Shown: positions 37,384-46,941, counted from the stretch's first letter. The stretch is DNA of 64,000 bases from Pseudomonas fluorescens (GCF_001623525.1 NZ_CP015225.1:4910501-4974500); one strand, 5' to 3'. Notes: generated from the letters alone by a model not told the origin. Numbers and translations are program-made.

Positions 37384-39345
37384 ATGCAAGTCGATCTTGA
37401 TGTCGAAGGGGCACAGGTGGCCGAATGGCCGCGTTTTCAGCAAGCGTCCTTCCAAGGGCGCCGCTTGAAGCAGATCGCCTTCGCCCTGGGAAGCGTGGCG
37501 GGTTTGGGGTTGGTACTGGCATTTTTTATCGGGGTGTTTTCGCCGCAATCGCTGTGGCCGGTTCTGCTGGTCAGCCAAGGTGCGGGACTCTTGGTGTTGG
37601 TAGCGGGTTTGCAATCGGCCTGGTGGGTGACGCAATGGCGTAGCAGGGCGCTGCTGCCAGCTGTGGATAACCTGCCTGTGGAAAACGAACCGGTTGATAA
37701 CCTGGGTTGGTATGAGCGGCTGCTGGAGCGAATTGGCGCACGCGGGGTCGGTCTGCTGAAACAGATCGGTGCGCCTGCGTTGTGGCTGGCCGGTTGGTCA
37801 GTGCTGGTATTGCTGGGCCTGGAGCAAGCCTGGAACTTGCAACTGCCGGCTGCCGCCCTCGGTGTCTCCGCCAGTGTGGGGGCGGTGTTGTCGTTGTTGT
37901 TGGCATTCGGGCTATTAGTGTTCGAGCGGCAATTGGCCCAGCAATCTCCTGTGGAGTGGCCGGAAGCGCCGCCGCTGGCGCAACTGACGCGGGTGGCGAT
38001 CATCGTGCTGGTGCTCGGCGCTTTGTGTTTGTTGTTCGTCGCAGAAACGTCCATTTGGCCGCTGCGCCTGGCCGTGCTGATGGGGCTGTTGCCGGGCGTG
38101 GTGGCGGCCGAGTTTTTGCTGCGTGCTGTGCTGTCGTTATTCATCCCGCGCCGAGACGCCCTGGAACCGACGCTGCTGGGCCGCAGTGTCATCGCCGATC
38201 TACTGCGCTGGCCGCCGCAACCGTTGCTGGCCTTGCAACATGAACTGCACAACCGTTTTGGCATCGACTTGCGCCAGATTTGGGCCTTCAGCTACATGCG
38301 CCGGGCTTTTTTGCCGGTGTTGGCGCTGGTGGTGCTGGTGGGCTGGTTGTTGACTGGCGTGCACGAAGTGCCGCTGCAGGGGCGTGGCATCTATGAGCGC
38401 TTTGGCAAACCGGTAGAGGTGTTCGGCCCGGGCTTGCATGTCGCATTGCCTTGGCCGTGGGGCAGGGTGCTCAACGTCGAGAATGGGGTTGTGCATGAAC
38501 TGGCGACCAGCGTCGCGGAGAGTCGGGCAGTGGTCGAGGCTGAACCGGCGGAGGGACCGGCGCCGGCAATCGCCAATCGGTTGTGGGACGCCAGCCATGT
38601 GAACGACAAGTCCCAGGTCATTGCCAGTCGTCGTGCCGACCAGCAGAGCTTCCAGATCGTCAACATGGACGTGCGCTTTGTCTACCGCATCGGCCTGACG
38701 GACGCCGCGGCCTTGGCGGCGACCTACAACAGCGCCGATGTGCCGACGCTGATCCGCAGCACCGCCAGCCGCATCCTGGTGCATGAGTTTGCGTCGCGCA
38801 CGCTGGATGGTTTGCTGGGGGCTGACCGTGTCAGCCTCGCCGATGAAATCGGTCGCGCCGTCCAGGCTGATTTGCAATCGCTCGATAGCGGTGTGGAAAT
38901 CCTGGCGACCGTTGTGGAGGCGATTCATCCACCGGCCGGTGCGGCCAATGCCTACCACGGCGTGCAGGCGGCGCAGATCGGTGCGCAAGCATTGATCGCC
39001 CGAGAGCGCGGCGCGGCGGCCGAACAGACCAACCAGGCACAGTTGCAAGCCAGCGTCGCCCATGACCAAGCCACGGCCACCGCCCGGGAAATCAACGCAA
39101 CCGCCCAGGCCGCCGACCTGCGCTTCAGTGCCGACCGCAAAGCCTACGCCACGGCGGGGCACGCTTTTGTGCTGGAGGATTACCTGGGCCAACTCAGCCA
39201 AGGCCTCGCCAATGCCCGGTTGCTGATTCTCGATCATCGCCTGGGCGGCAGCGGCAACGCGCCGACCATCGACTTGCGTACCTTCACGCTGCCGGCAGAC
39301 CCTGCGTCGCCGCGTAACCCTGTCCCGCCAGGAGCTGCCCATTGA
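37384..39345 (+). CDS. Polytopic SPFH (HflK-like) membrane protein
   Basis: A 653-residue protein. Residues 1-325 hold about seven membrane segments (roughly 31-50, 56-78, 131-147, 156-180, 203-220, 226-252, 309-325). An SPFH/Band 7 domain follows (about 326-520: VHEVPLQGRGIYERFGKPVEVFGPGLHVALPWPWG), then an Ala/Gln-rich coiled-coil region (about 540-610). Ordinary HflK has a single membrane segment, so the polytopic front is unusual. SPFH proteins build large ring- or cage-like membrane assemblies. The start is the ATG at 37384 (GGGGTGG upstream); the frame is open further back through the putative operator. First gene of a four-gene operon ending with a metal ATPase. Confidence 0.78.
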   Translation: MQVDLDVEGAQVAEWPRFQQASFQGRRLKQIAFALGSVAGLGLVLAFFIGVFSPQSLWPVLLVSQGAGLLVLVAGLQSAWWVTQWRSRALLPAVDNLPVENEPVDNLGWYERLLERIGARGVGLLKQIGAPALWLAGWSVLVLLGLEQAWNLQLPAAALGVSASVGAVLSLLLAFGLLVFERQLAQQSPVEWPEAPPLAQLTRVAIIVLVLGALCLLFVAETSIWPLRLAVLMGLLPGVVAAEFLLRAVLSLFIPRRDALEPTLLGRSVIADLLRWPPQPLLALQHELHNRFGIDLRQIWAFSYMRRAFLPVLALVVLVGWLLTGVHEVPLQGRGIYERFGKPVEVFGPGLHVALPWPWGRVLNVENGVVHELATSVAESRAVVEAEPAEGPAPAIANRLWDASHVNDKSQVIASRRADQQSFQIVNMDVRFVYRIGLTDAAALAATYNSADVPTLIRSTASRILVHEFASRTLDGLLGADRVSLADEIGRAVQADLQSLDSGVEILATVVEAIHPPAGAANAYHGVQAAQIGAQALIARERGAAAEQTNQAQLQASVAHDQATATAREINATAQAADLRFSADRKAYATAGHAFVLEDYLGQLSQGLANARLLILDHRLGGSGNAPTIDLRTFTLPADPASPRNPVPPGAAH

Positions 39346-40382
39346 GCCAGTCCTCTTCACACGATCACCACGACCACGCTGGTCACGATCACGGCCATCC
39401 CGGTCATCAACATGGTCATCATCACCACCATCATGGCGATCCGCAGCAGGCCGGTCCGTTCCCGTGGCGGCGCATGGGTTGGGCAGCGTTGCTAGTGGCG
39501 TTTGCCGTCGCGGCGGCAAGCCTGGTGCAAGTGCGCTCGGGGGAGGCTACGGTCATCACCCGTTTCGGCAATCCGGCGCGGGTGCTGCTGCAACCTGGCT
39601 TGGGTTGGCGCTGGCCGGCACCGTTCGAGGCGGCGATTCCGGTGGACCTGCGGTTGCGCACTACGTCCAGCGGTTTGCAGGATGTCGGCACCCGTGATGG
39701 GCTGCGGATCATCGTCCAGGCCTACGTGGCGTGGCAGGTGCAGGGTGACCCGGAAAACGTGCAGCGTTTCATGCGCGCGGTGCAGAACCAACCGGACGAA
39801 GCCGCACGGCAGATCCGCACCTTCGTCGGCTCGGCGCTGGAAACCACCGCCGCCAGTTTTGACCTGGCGAACCTGGTTAACACCGATGCCAGCCAGGTGC
39901 GCATCGCCGATTTCGAAGCTCAGCTGCGTCAGCAGATTGATCAGCAGTTGCTCACCACTTATGGCGTGCGCGTATTGCAAGTCGGCGTTGAGCGCCTGAC
40001 CTTGCCCTCGGTGACGCTGACGGCGACGGTGGATCGCATGCGCGCCGAGCGTGAAACCATCGCCACCGAACGCACCGCCATCGGCAAGCGCGAAGCGGCG
40101 CAGATTCGCTCCGCCGCAGAACGTGATGCGCGAGTCTTGCAAGCCGATGCCACGGTGAAAGCCGCGGATATCGAAGCGCAGTCGCGAGTAGAAGCGGCTG
40201 AGATCTATGGTCGGGCATACGCCGGCTCCCCGCAGCTCTACAATCTGCTCCGTTCGTTGGACACCTTGGGCACCATTGTCAGCCCAGGGACGAAGCTGAT
40301 TTTGCGCACCGATGCGGCACCATTCCGTGTCCTGGTGGACGGTCCGGTTTCCGTGGACGGCAAAGGTGGAACACAACCATGA
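39342..40382 (+). CDS. SPFH (HflC-like) membrane protein with histidine-rich N-terminus
   Basis: A 346-residue SPFH protein. Residues 7-31 contain 15 histidines (HDHHDHAGHDHGH... then six in a row), a likely metal-binding tail on the N-terminal side of one membrane segment (about 45-63). The SPFH domain (about 64-240) starts QVRSGEATVITRFGNPARVLLQPGLGWRWPAPFE. A charged coiled coil follows (ERETIATERTAIGKREAAQIRSAAERDARVLQADATVKAADIEAQSRVEAAEIYGRAY), exactly the HflC layout. It starts with TTG overlapping the stop of the previous gene and ends overlapping the next start. Confidence 0.85.
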   Translation: MSQSSSHDHHDHAGHDHGHPGHQHGHHHHHHGDPQQAGPFPWRRMGWAALLVAFAVAAASLVQVRSGEATVITRFGNPARVLLQPGLGWRWPAPFEAAIPVDLRLRTTSSGLQDVGTRDGLRIIVQAYVAWQVQGDPENVQRFMRAVQNQPDEAARQIRTFVGSALETTAASFDLANLVNTDASQVRIADFEAQLRQQIDQQLLTTYGVRVLQVGVERLTLPSVTLTATVDRMRAERETIATERTAIGKREAAQIRSAAERDARVLQADATVKAADIEAQSRVEAAEIYGRAYAGSPQLYNLLRSLDTLGTIVSPGTKLILRTDAAPFRVLVDGPVSVDGKGGTQP

Positions 40383-41431
40383 GTTTGGTTCCACGTGGAA
40401 CAAACGAGTTATCCAGCCCGTGGATCCAGGCCGGACGCCTGGCATTTCTTGCGCTTTACGCCGTCACGGTGTTGGCGGCGTTGGCCTGGGTCTTTTCCAA
40501 CGTGCGGCAGATTGATCCGCAGAATCGCGCGGTGGTGCTGCACTTTGGCGCCTTGGATCGCATCCAGAATGCCGGTCTTTTGTTGGCGTGGCCTCGTCCT
40601 GTGGAACAAGTCGTCTTGCTGCCCGCTGCGGATCGGGTGCTTGAGCGGCGGGTGGAGAATCTGCTGCGCTCGGATGCGGCCCTGCAGGCTGATCGTGTGG
40701 CCAGTTTCGCCACGCCGGTTAGCGATGCTTTGGCCGGCTCTGGTTATTTATTGACCGGTGATGCCGGCGTGGTGCAACTGGATGTGCGGGTCTTCTACAA
40801 AGTCACCGACCCTTACGCCTTCGTTTTGCAAGGTGAACATGTCCTGCCGGCACTGGACCGATTGGCGACCCGCAGTGCCGTGGCCCTGACCGCAGCCCGG
40901 GACTTGGACACCATTCTGGTGGCTCGCCCCGAACTGATGGGCAGCGACAACCAGGCGGCCGAACGCCGCGAACGCTTGCGTGGCGATCTGGTGCAGGGGC
41001 TTAACCGGCGCCTGGCTGACCTGGCGGCGACGGGGCAGGGGTTGGGCATCGAAGTGGTTCGGGTCGATGTGCAATCGAGTTTGCCGGGGCCGGCGGTGAG
41101 TGCCTTCAACGCGGTGCTGACGGCCGGCCAGCAGGCCGATAAAGCCGTGGCCAACGCGCGCACCGAAGCTGAAAAGCTCTCCCAGTCCGCTCGCCAAGAC
41201 GCCGACCGTGCCGTGCAAGTTGCCCATGCCCAGGCCAGCGAACGACTCGCCAAGGCTTCGGCCGACACGGCCACGGTGCTGGGTTTGGCGAAGACCCAAG
41301 GCAGCGATCCACAAATGCTGCTGCGCCTGTATCGCGAACGCATGCCTGCCATCCTTCGCCAGGCTGGTTCAGTGACGACGGTCGACCCGAAAGACGATGC
41401 CCGTCTGATCATCCAGGGAGCCGGACAATGA
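40379..41431 (+). CDS. SPFH (HflK-like) membrane protein
   Basis: A 350-residue SPFH protein with one N-terminal membrane segment (about 20-40), an SPFH domain (about 44-245: IDPQNRAVVLHFGALDRIQNAGLLLAWPRPVEQVVLLPAADRV) and an Ala/Gln/Glu-rich coiled coil (about 250-310: NARTEAEKLSQSARQDADRAVQVAHAQASERLAKASADTA). It is the third SPFH gene in a row and is joined by ATGA overlaps to the HflC-like gene before and the P-type ATPase after. The true HflK/HflC pair that controls FtsH is normally next to hflX and hfq, so this set is a separate paralogous system. Confidence 0.82.
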   Translation: MSLVPRGTNELSSPWIQAGRLAFLALYAVTVLAALAWVFSNVRQIDPQNRAVVLHFGALDRIQNAGLLLAWPRPVEQVVLLPAADRVLERRVENLLRSDAALQADRVASFATPVSDALAGSGYLLTGDAGVVQLDVRVFYKVTDPYAFVLQGEHVLPALDRLATRSAVALTAARDLDTILVARPELMGSDNQAAERRERLRGDLVQGLNRRLADLAATGQGLGIEVVRVDVQSSLPGPAVSAFNAVLTAGQQADKAVANARTEAEKLSQSARQDADRAVQVAHAQASERLAKASADTATVLGLAKTQGSDPQMLLRLYRERMPAILRQAGSVTTVDPKDDARLIIQGAGQ

Positions 41432-43347
41432 CCGCCCAAACCAGCGCTGCACCGATGTTGTCCTCGACGGAACAACGCATCGCCGCCCGGCAACTGACCT
41501 TGGCGATGCTTGCCCTCGGCTTGCTCGCATTGGGGCTGGTATGGCGCGGCTGGTCGCCAGAGCAGAGCGGTGTCAGCCAACTGCTATTGGGGTTCGCCTC
41601 GCTATTGGTGGCGGTGCCGGTGATGCGTTCGGCCTGGTACAGCTTGCGTTACCCAAGCCTGCACGGGATTACCGACCAACTCATCGCTCTGGCGATGCTC
41701 GGTGCCTGGGCCACTGGCGACCTGCTGACGGCGGCGTTGTTGCCGATCATCATGATCTTCGGGCATGTGCTGGAAGAGCGCAGCGTCATTGGCTCTCAGG
41801 AGGCGATCCATGCCCTTGGCCAACTGACCCGCAGCCAAGGTCGCAAGGTGCAGGCCGACGGTTCGATCATCGATGTCGACAACGCGACACTCCAGCCCGG
41901 CGATGTCGTGGAGGTGCGCGCTGGCGATCGAGTGCCGGCCGATGGTCGGGTGTTATCCGGCCAGGCCAGCCTCGACACCGCACCCATCACGGGTGAGTCG
42001 GTGCCGTTGGAGGCTGTGGTCGGCACAGAAGTCTTTGGTGGCGCGATCAATCTGGATGGCCTGCTGCGCCTGGAAGTGACCCGGACCGGCGAAGAATCAA
42101 CCCTGGGCAAAGTCATCGCCCTGATGCAAAACGCCGAACGCTCCAAGCCACCCATCACTCGCTTGCTGGAACGCTACGCCGGCAGTTACCTGGTGCTGGT
42201 GTTGCTGCTGGCGGCGGTGACCTGGTTCGTGACCAACGATGCCCAGGCGATGCTGGCGGTATTGGTCGCCGCCTGTCCTTGTGCGTTGGTGCTTTCGGCG
42301 CCGGCCACCGCCATTGCCGGGATCGCGGTGGCGGCGCGCCACGGGATCCTGATCCGCAGCTCGGCCTTCTTGGAAGAACTGGCGGACCTGACGTCGTTGG
42401 TTGTCGATAAGACCGGTACTTTGACCTACGGCGTCCTGCGCCTGCAATCCATCGAACATGCCCAGGATGCTCCCTCATCGTTGCTGTTGCCTTTGGCTGC
42501 CAGCCTCGGTTCGGCCAGCAGTCATCCGGTCAGTCGTGCGTTGGCAGGGCTGGCGGAACAGGAAGACAGCCTGGCGCTGACGGACATCCATGAGCGCCAG
42601 GGGTTGGGGGTGGTCGCGATGACCGCCCAGGGCGAAGCGGCGCTCGGGCGACCGGAGTTGTTTGCACAACTGGGCATTCAAACGTCAGCGGTCCCGGAGC
42701 ACGACGGCCCGATTGCCGGCCTGGCCCTGGACGGGCAGTTCCTCGCCTGGCTGTTGCTGGCCGACAGCGTCAAGCCGGAGGCACGGGTTGCCATGGCCGA
42801 GCTGCGCGAGCTGGGCCTGGGACGTCAGTTGCTACTGACCGGCGACCGCCAGAGCGTGGCCACGACCCTGGCCCGGGATGTCGGCATCGGCGACCTGCAA
42901 GCCCAGGCCCTCCCTGAAGACAAACTCAAACGGGTCATGGCCGAAATCGACCATGGGTTCCGCCCCATGGTGGTGGGCGATGGCATCAACGATTCCCTGG
43001 CGCTCAAGGCCGGAGTGGTGGGTGTCGCAATGGGCGCAGGCGGTGCAGACATCGCACTGGCGTCGGCAGACATCGTGCTGATCGGCAGCGACTTGCGCCG
43101 CCTCGGCACCTGCGTGCGATTGAGCCGCCAATGCAGGCGCACGTTGCAGGTCAACGTGATCATTGGCTTGGGCTGGACACTGGCAATCGTCGCCTTTGCC
43201 GCCTTCGGCTGGCTCGGTGCGGCGGGGGCGATGATCGCCGCGCTGCTGCATAATCTCAGTACCCTGCTAGTGTTAGGTAATGCGGGGCGATTGCTGCGGT
43301 TCCAGGAGCCACTCCTGAAAATCCAAGCGAAGGGAGCCGTTGGATAA
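41428..43347 (+). CDS. P1B-type heavy-metal-translocating ATPase
   Basis: A 639-residue P-type ATPase. It has the actuator TGES at 188-191, membrane CPC at 283-285 (AACPCALVLSAPATA), the phosphorylation site Asp327 in DKTGTLT, the HP motif SSHPVSRAL in the nucleotide domain, and GDGINDSLALKAG. It exports or imports a soft transition metal across the inner membrane. There is no N-terminal CxxC metal-binding domain: the protein opens with 20 polar residues and goes straight into membrane segments. The last segment has ALLHNLSTLLVLGNAGRL, not the Asp-containing motif of ZntA-type pumps, so the metal cannot be named. It is coupled by ATGA overlap to three SPFH genes. Confidence 0.9.
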   Translation: MTAQTSAAPMLSSTEQRIAARQLTLAMLALGLLALGLVWRGWSPEQSGVSQLLLGFASLLVAVPVMRSAWYSLRYPSLHGITDQLIALAMLGAWATGDLLTAALLPIIMIFGHVLEERSVIGSQEAIHALGQLTRSQGRKVQADGSIIDVDNATLQPGDVVEVRAGDRVPADGRVLSGQASLDTAPITGESVPLEAVVGTEVFGGAINLDGLLRLEVTRTGEESTLGKVIALMQNAERSKPPITRLLERYAGSYLVLVLLLAAVTWFVTNDAQAMLAVLVAACPCALVLSAPATAIAGIAVAARHGILIRSSAFLEELADLTSLVVDKTGTLTYGVLRLQSIEHAQDAPSSLLLPLAASLGSASSHPVSRALAGLAEQEDSLALTDIHERQGLGVVAMTAQGEAALGRPELFAQLGIQTSAVPEHDGPIAGLALDGQFLAWLLLADSVKPEARVAMAELRELGLGRQLLLTGDRQSVATTLARDVGIGDLQAQALPEDKLKRVMAEIDHGFRPMVVGDGINDSLALKAGVVGVAMGAGGADIALASADIVLIGSDLRRLGTCVRLSRQCRRTLQVNVIIGLGWTLAIVAFAAFGWLGAAGAMIAALLHNLSTLLVLGNAGRLLRFQEPLLKIQAKGAVG

Positions 43348-43499
43348 CCCTTGGCGAACTGTGCGTCACCCTTGCAGTCTCTGTTGGAGAGGGCGTACCC
43401 ATACTGGCGTTACCCGGCACAAGGAGTGAATTTGGGACAGTGATAGAGAAAGGCTATAAATTCGATAGCCTGCTATTTTTCTATGATGGTCTACCCTCA

Positions 43500-43515
43500 T
43501 TTCAGACGTCTGAAA
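43500..43515. promoter_or_regulatory. 16-base palindrome before cfa
   Basis: TTTCAGACGTCTGAAA is a perfect palindrome ending just before the cfa ribosome binding site (AAGGGGG) and 15 bases before the start codon. It could be an operator or a hairpin in the 5' leader. The regulator is not evident from the neighbours. Confidence 0.4.
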
Positions 43516-43530
43516 CAAGGGGGATTATTC

Positions 43531-44718
43531 ATGCTCGCGCAACTTCCACCGGCCTTACAGAATCTGCATCTACCGCTTCGGTTGCGGCTCTGGGATGGCC
43601 ATGAGTTTTCACTGGGTGACGACCCCAGTGTCACGATCGTGGTCAAGGACCCACAAATGGTCGCGCAATTCACCCATCCGAGCCTGGATGCGCTAGGAGC
43701 GGCATTCGTTGAAGGCAAACTGGAGCTCGAAGGTTCGATTCACGAAGTCATTCGTGTCTGCGATGAATGGAGCCAGGCCTTGGTCGAGGATGACGCCGAC
43801 AACCCGCCGGTACGATCGCTCCACGACAAGGAAACCGACGCCAAGGCCATCTCCTATCACTACGATCTTTCCAACGCGTTCTATCAGCTATGGCTCGACA
43901 GTGACATGGCCTATTCCTGTGCCTATTTCGAGACGGGCAGTGAAACCCTCGAACAGGCCCAGCAAGCCAAATTCCGCCACTTGTGCCGCAAGCTGCGATT
44001 ACAGCCGGGTGACTACCTGCTGGATGTCGGTTGTGGGTGGGGCGGCCTGGCCCGTTACGCGGCACGCGAGTTCGGTGCCAAAGTCTTCGGGATTACCCTG
44101 AGCAAGGCGCAGCTGGCACTGGCTAGGGAACGGGTCAAGGCAGAAGGCCTGGAGGATTCGGTCGAGTTGCAATTGCTGGATTACCGCGACCTGCCCCAGG
44201 ACGGTCGTTTCGACAAAGTGGTCAGCGTCGGTATGTTCGAGCATGTTGGCCACGCCAACCTCGAGCAGTACTGCAAGACGCTGTTCGGCGCGGTGCGTGA
44301 GGGCGGGTTGGTGATGAACCATGGCATCACCGCCAAGCACACCGACGGTCGTCCGGTCGGTCGTGGCGCCGGTGAATTCATCGAGAAGTATGTATTCCCC
44401 AACGGCGAGCTGCCGCACCTGTCGATGATCTCTGCCGAGATCAGCGAAGCGGGGCTGGAGATCGTCGACGTGGAAAGCCTGCGCCTGCATTACGCGCGCA
44501 CGCTCGATCATTGGAGTGAACGCCTGGAGGACAATCTCGAGGCCGCCGCGAAGGAAGTGCCGGAACAGGCGTTGCGGATCTGGCGTCTGTACCTGGCCGG
44601 CTGCGCCTACGCGTTCGCCAAGGGCTGGATCAATCTGCACCAGATCCTGGCGGTGAAGGCCCACGCCGACGGTAGCCATGAGTTGCCCTGGACCCGCGAC
44701 GACATCTACACCCCTTAG
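43531..44718 (+). CDS. cfa: Cyclopropane-fatty-acyl-phospholipid synthase
   Basis: A 395-residue enzyme that adds a methylene group from SAM to unsaturated acyl chains of membrane lipids, typically on entry to stationary phase. The N-terminal part (about 1-120) binds lipid. The catalytic domain has [31 protein letters not shown] motif [25 protein letters not shown] and [14 protein letters not shown]. The start at 43531 follows AAGGGGG. Its stop overlaps the convergent cardiolipin synthase stop by 4 bases, so two lipid-modifying genes meet tail to tail. Confidence 0.92.
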   Translation: MLAQLPPALQNLHLPLRLRLWDGHEFSLGDDPSVTIVVKDPQMVAQFTHPSLDALGAAFVEGKLELEGSIHEVIRVCDEWSQALVEDDADNPPVRSLHDKETDAKAISYHYDLSNAFYQLWLDSDMAYSCAYFETGSETLEQAQQAKFRHLCRKLRLQPGDYLLDVGCGWGGLARYAAREFGAKVFGITLSKAQLALARERVKAEGLEDSVELQLLDYRDLPQDGRFDKVVSVGMFEHVGHANLEQYCKTLFGAVREGGLVMNHGITAKHTDGRPVGRGAGEFIEKYVFPNGELPHLSMISAEISEAGLEIVDVESLRLHYARTLDHWSERLEDNLEAAAKEVPEQALRIWRLYLAGCAYAFAKGWINLHQILAVKAHADGSHELPWTRDDIYTP

Positions 44719-46154
44719 AGAATCGGGGAAATAAGCCGGGCGATCCGCATGCCGATCTTTTGCAGGCGGTGGGTCTCCCGGCTTTCCTGTTTGTCGATTT
44801 CCACGGCTTGGGCGAAGTCCTGCTCAAGCATCTGCTCGACCTCGGTGGCGAACGGGATATCCACCGTGAGCAGCATGACTTCAAAATTCAAGCGGAACGA
44901 ACGGTTGTCCAGGTTCGCACTGCCAATGGCGCTGATTTCCCGGTCGATCAACACCACTTTCTGATGCAGGAAGCCCGGTCCATAACGGAACATCCGCACA
45001 CCGGCCCGTACCGCTTCAAACGCGTACAGGCTGGACGCTGCGTAGACGATCTTGTGGTCGGGCCGCGAGGGCAGCAGGATGCGCACATCCACGCCGCGCA
45101 GTACCGCCAGGCGCAAAGCTGCGAACACCGCTTCGTCGGGGATGAAGTAGGGCGTGGTGATCCAGACGCGTTCGCTGGCGGCGTGAATGGCCTCGACGAA
45201 AAACAGCGAGCAGGTTTCATAGGCGTCGGCCGGGCCGCTGGCCAGCAACTGGCAAAGCACGCCGTCGTCCGGGTAGCTGTCCGGCAGGATCAGCGGGGGC
45301 AGGGAACGGGCCGCCCAGAACCAGTCTTCGGCGAACGACTCTTGCATGCTCGCCACCACCGGCCCGCACACTTGCACATGGGTGTCGCGCCACGGCGCCA
45401 AGGGTGGTTTATCGCCCATGTATTCGTCACCGACGTTGTGCCCGCCGACGAACCCTTGCACGCCGTCCACCACCACGATCTTTCGATGGTTGCGAAAGTT
45501 GACCTGGAATCGGTTGAGCCAGCCGCTGCGGGTGGCGAACGCTTTTACGTGGACGCCACCGTCGCGCAAGGCTTGCACGTAGCGGTGGGGCAGGGAGTGG
45601 CTGCCAATGCGGTCATAGAGCAGGTACACGGCCACGCCTTCGGCGGCTTTCTTCAAGAGCAGCGAGTGCAAGCGTTGACCGAGGCGGTCGTCATGGATGA
45701 TGAAGAACTGGATCAGCACGGCCTGTCGTGCCTGTTCGATGGCCTGGAAAATCGCCTCGAACGTGGCGTGGCCGTTGACCAGCAAACGCACCTGATTATT
45801 GGCCAGGCACGGTGTGCGTCCCAGTTTCGGCATGGCCCGTAACGAGGCATAGGCCTGGGAGGCGCGAGCGGTCAGGGCTTCTTCGACCCAGGGGCGCCAG
45901 TTCAACTCGGAGATTGCCTTGCGCATTTCTTCGTTGGCTTGCCGGCGAGCCTTGATGTAACCATCGAACGTGCTGCGGCCGAACACCAGGTAAGGAATCA
46001 ACGTCAGGTAGGGAATAAAGGTCAGCGACAGGGCCCAGGCAATCGATCCTTGGGCGGTGCGCACCGTCAGCACGGCGTGGACGGCGGCAATGGAACCCAG
46101 GGTGTGGAGCAGCGCGATCAGGTAACCGAAAACATGCGGGCCGAAATAATCCAT
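44715..46154 (-). CDS. cls: Cardiolipin synthase
   Basis: A 479-residue phospholipase-D-superfamily enzyme that condenses two phosphatidylglycerols to cardiolipin. Two N-terminal membrane segments (about 5-60) are followed by two HKD catalytic motifs: [23 protein letters not shown] and [23 protein letters not shown] (HxK-x4-D preserved in both). The layout fits ClsA. I chose the ATG at 46154 ([10 protein letters not shown]) over an upstream in-frame start because it begins at the first membrane segment. Confidence 0.92.
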   Translation of the reverse strand: MDYFGPHVFGYLIALLHTLGSIAAVHAVLTVRTAQGSIAWALSLTFIPYLTLIPYLVFGRSTFDGYIKARRQANEEMRKAISELNWRPWVEEALTARASQAYASLRAMPKLGRTPCLANNQVRLLVNGHATFEAIFQAIEQARQAVLIQFFIIHDDRLGQRLHSLLLKKAAEGVAVYLLYDRIGSHSLPHRYVQALRDGGVHVKAFATRSGWLNRFQVNFRNHRKIVVVDGVQGFVGGHNVGDEYMGDKPPLAPWRDTHVQVCGPVVASMQESFAEDWFWAARSLPPLILPDSYPDDGVLCQLLASGPADAYETCSLFFVEAIHAASERVWITTPYFIPDEAVFAALRLAVLRGVDVRILLPSRPDHKIVYAASSLYAFEAVRAGVRMFRYGPGFLHQKVVLIDREISAIGSANLDNRSFRLNFEVMLLTVDIPFATEVEQMLEQDFAQAVEIDKQESRETHRLQKIGMRIARLISPIL

Positions 46155-46295
46155 GGGGCAGCCTTGCTCCTGAAGTTTCAATGCTTAACAGACCATGTTC
46201 CGTGACGAATGTCGCTATTTAATTCACAGGTCCGGGCTCTGAACCGAAGCCGGCGGACGGCGTCTAACGGCCACTTGTCCTCTGGAGTTCGTGTA

Positions 46296-46817
46296 ATGAA
46301 TGTTCGTCTGCTGGGTGTGGCCTTGGCGATGGGTTTGTCGGTTCCGATGGCGGCTCAGGCGCAGATGCTCCAGCCGGGTTTGTGGGAATTGACCACCAGC
46401 AATATGAAGGTCGATAACCAGAACCTGCCGGACCTGCAACTGATCCTTGGCCAGTTGCAAACCCAGATGACCCCGGAGCAACGGGCGATGCTGGAAAAGC
46501 AGGGGATTACCATGGGGGGTAAAGGCATTCGCGTGTGCCTGACCCCGGCGCAGGTGCAAACCAATGACATTCCGCTGCAAGACCCGCAATCGGGTTGCAA
46601 GCAGCAGATCACCGAGCGCACCGGCAATCAGTGGAAGTTCCGCTTCAGTTGCCCGAAAGCCCAGGGTACTGGGGTCGCGACATTCCAGAGTGATCGTGAA
46701 TTCACCACCAAGGTCAACGGCACGTTCAATGCCACCGGCATCCAGCAGAACGGTAGCCTCGACACTCGCGCGGTCTGGCTGGGGCAGGATTGCGGGACGG
46801 TCAAACCGAGGGCTTGA
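46296..46817 (+). CDS. DUF3617 periplasmic protein
   Basis: A 173-residue protein with a signal peptide (MNVRLLGVALAMGLSVPMAAQAQ) and the DUF3617 body, which starts LQPGLWELTTSN and has four cysteines in the second half (RVCLTPAQ, SGCKQQI, FSCPKAQ, QDCGTV) that probably pair in the periplasm. The function of the family is unknown. The start at 46296 follows CTGGAG. It is divergent from cls with 141 bases between them and is followed by a REP pair. Confidence 0.85.
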   Translation: MNVRLLGVALAMGLSVPMAAQAQMLQPGLWELTTSNMKVDNQNLPDLQLILGQLQTQMTPEQRAMLEKQGITMGGKGIRVCLTPAQVQTNDIPLQDPQSGCKQQITERTGNQWKFRFSCPKAQGTGVATFQSDREFTTKVNGTFNATGIQQNGSLDTRAVWLGQDCGTVKPRA

Positions 46818-46846
46818 AGCTCATTTGAAGTAATCGCTTGGTGAGC

Positions 46847-46936
46847 CTGTGGGAGCCAGGCTTGCTCGCGATGCAGACAATTCGGTGAGTCGCCAAGGGC
46901 GTCACCGTTCATCGCGGGCAAGCCTTGCTCCCACAA
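46847..46936. repeat. REPIN-type inverted repeat 4
   Basis: Arms containing TGTGGGAGCCAGGCTTGCTC and its inverted, slightly diverged copy surround about 40 bases. It lies between the convergent DUF3617 gene and the metal ABC transporter operon and belongs to the same sequence group as the elements at 14915 and 59791. Confidence 0.88.
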
Positions 46937-46941
46937 ATGCT

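Noticed and set aside
39342..41431. Interpretation of the SPFH pair as the housekeeping hflK-hflC genes
   Set aside because: The housekeeping pair normally lies next to hflX/hfq and has single-pass members only; here there are three genes, one polytopic and one His-tailed, coupled to a metal ATPase.
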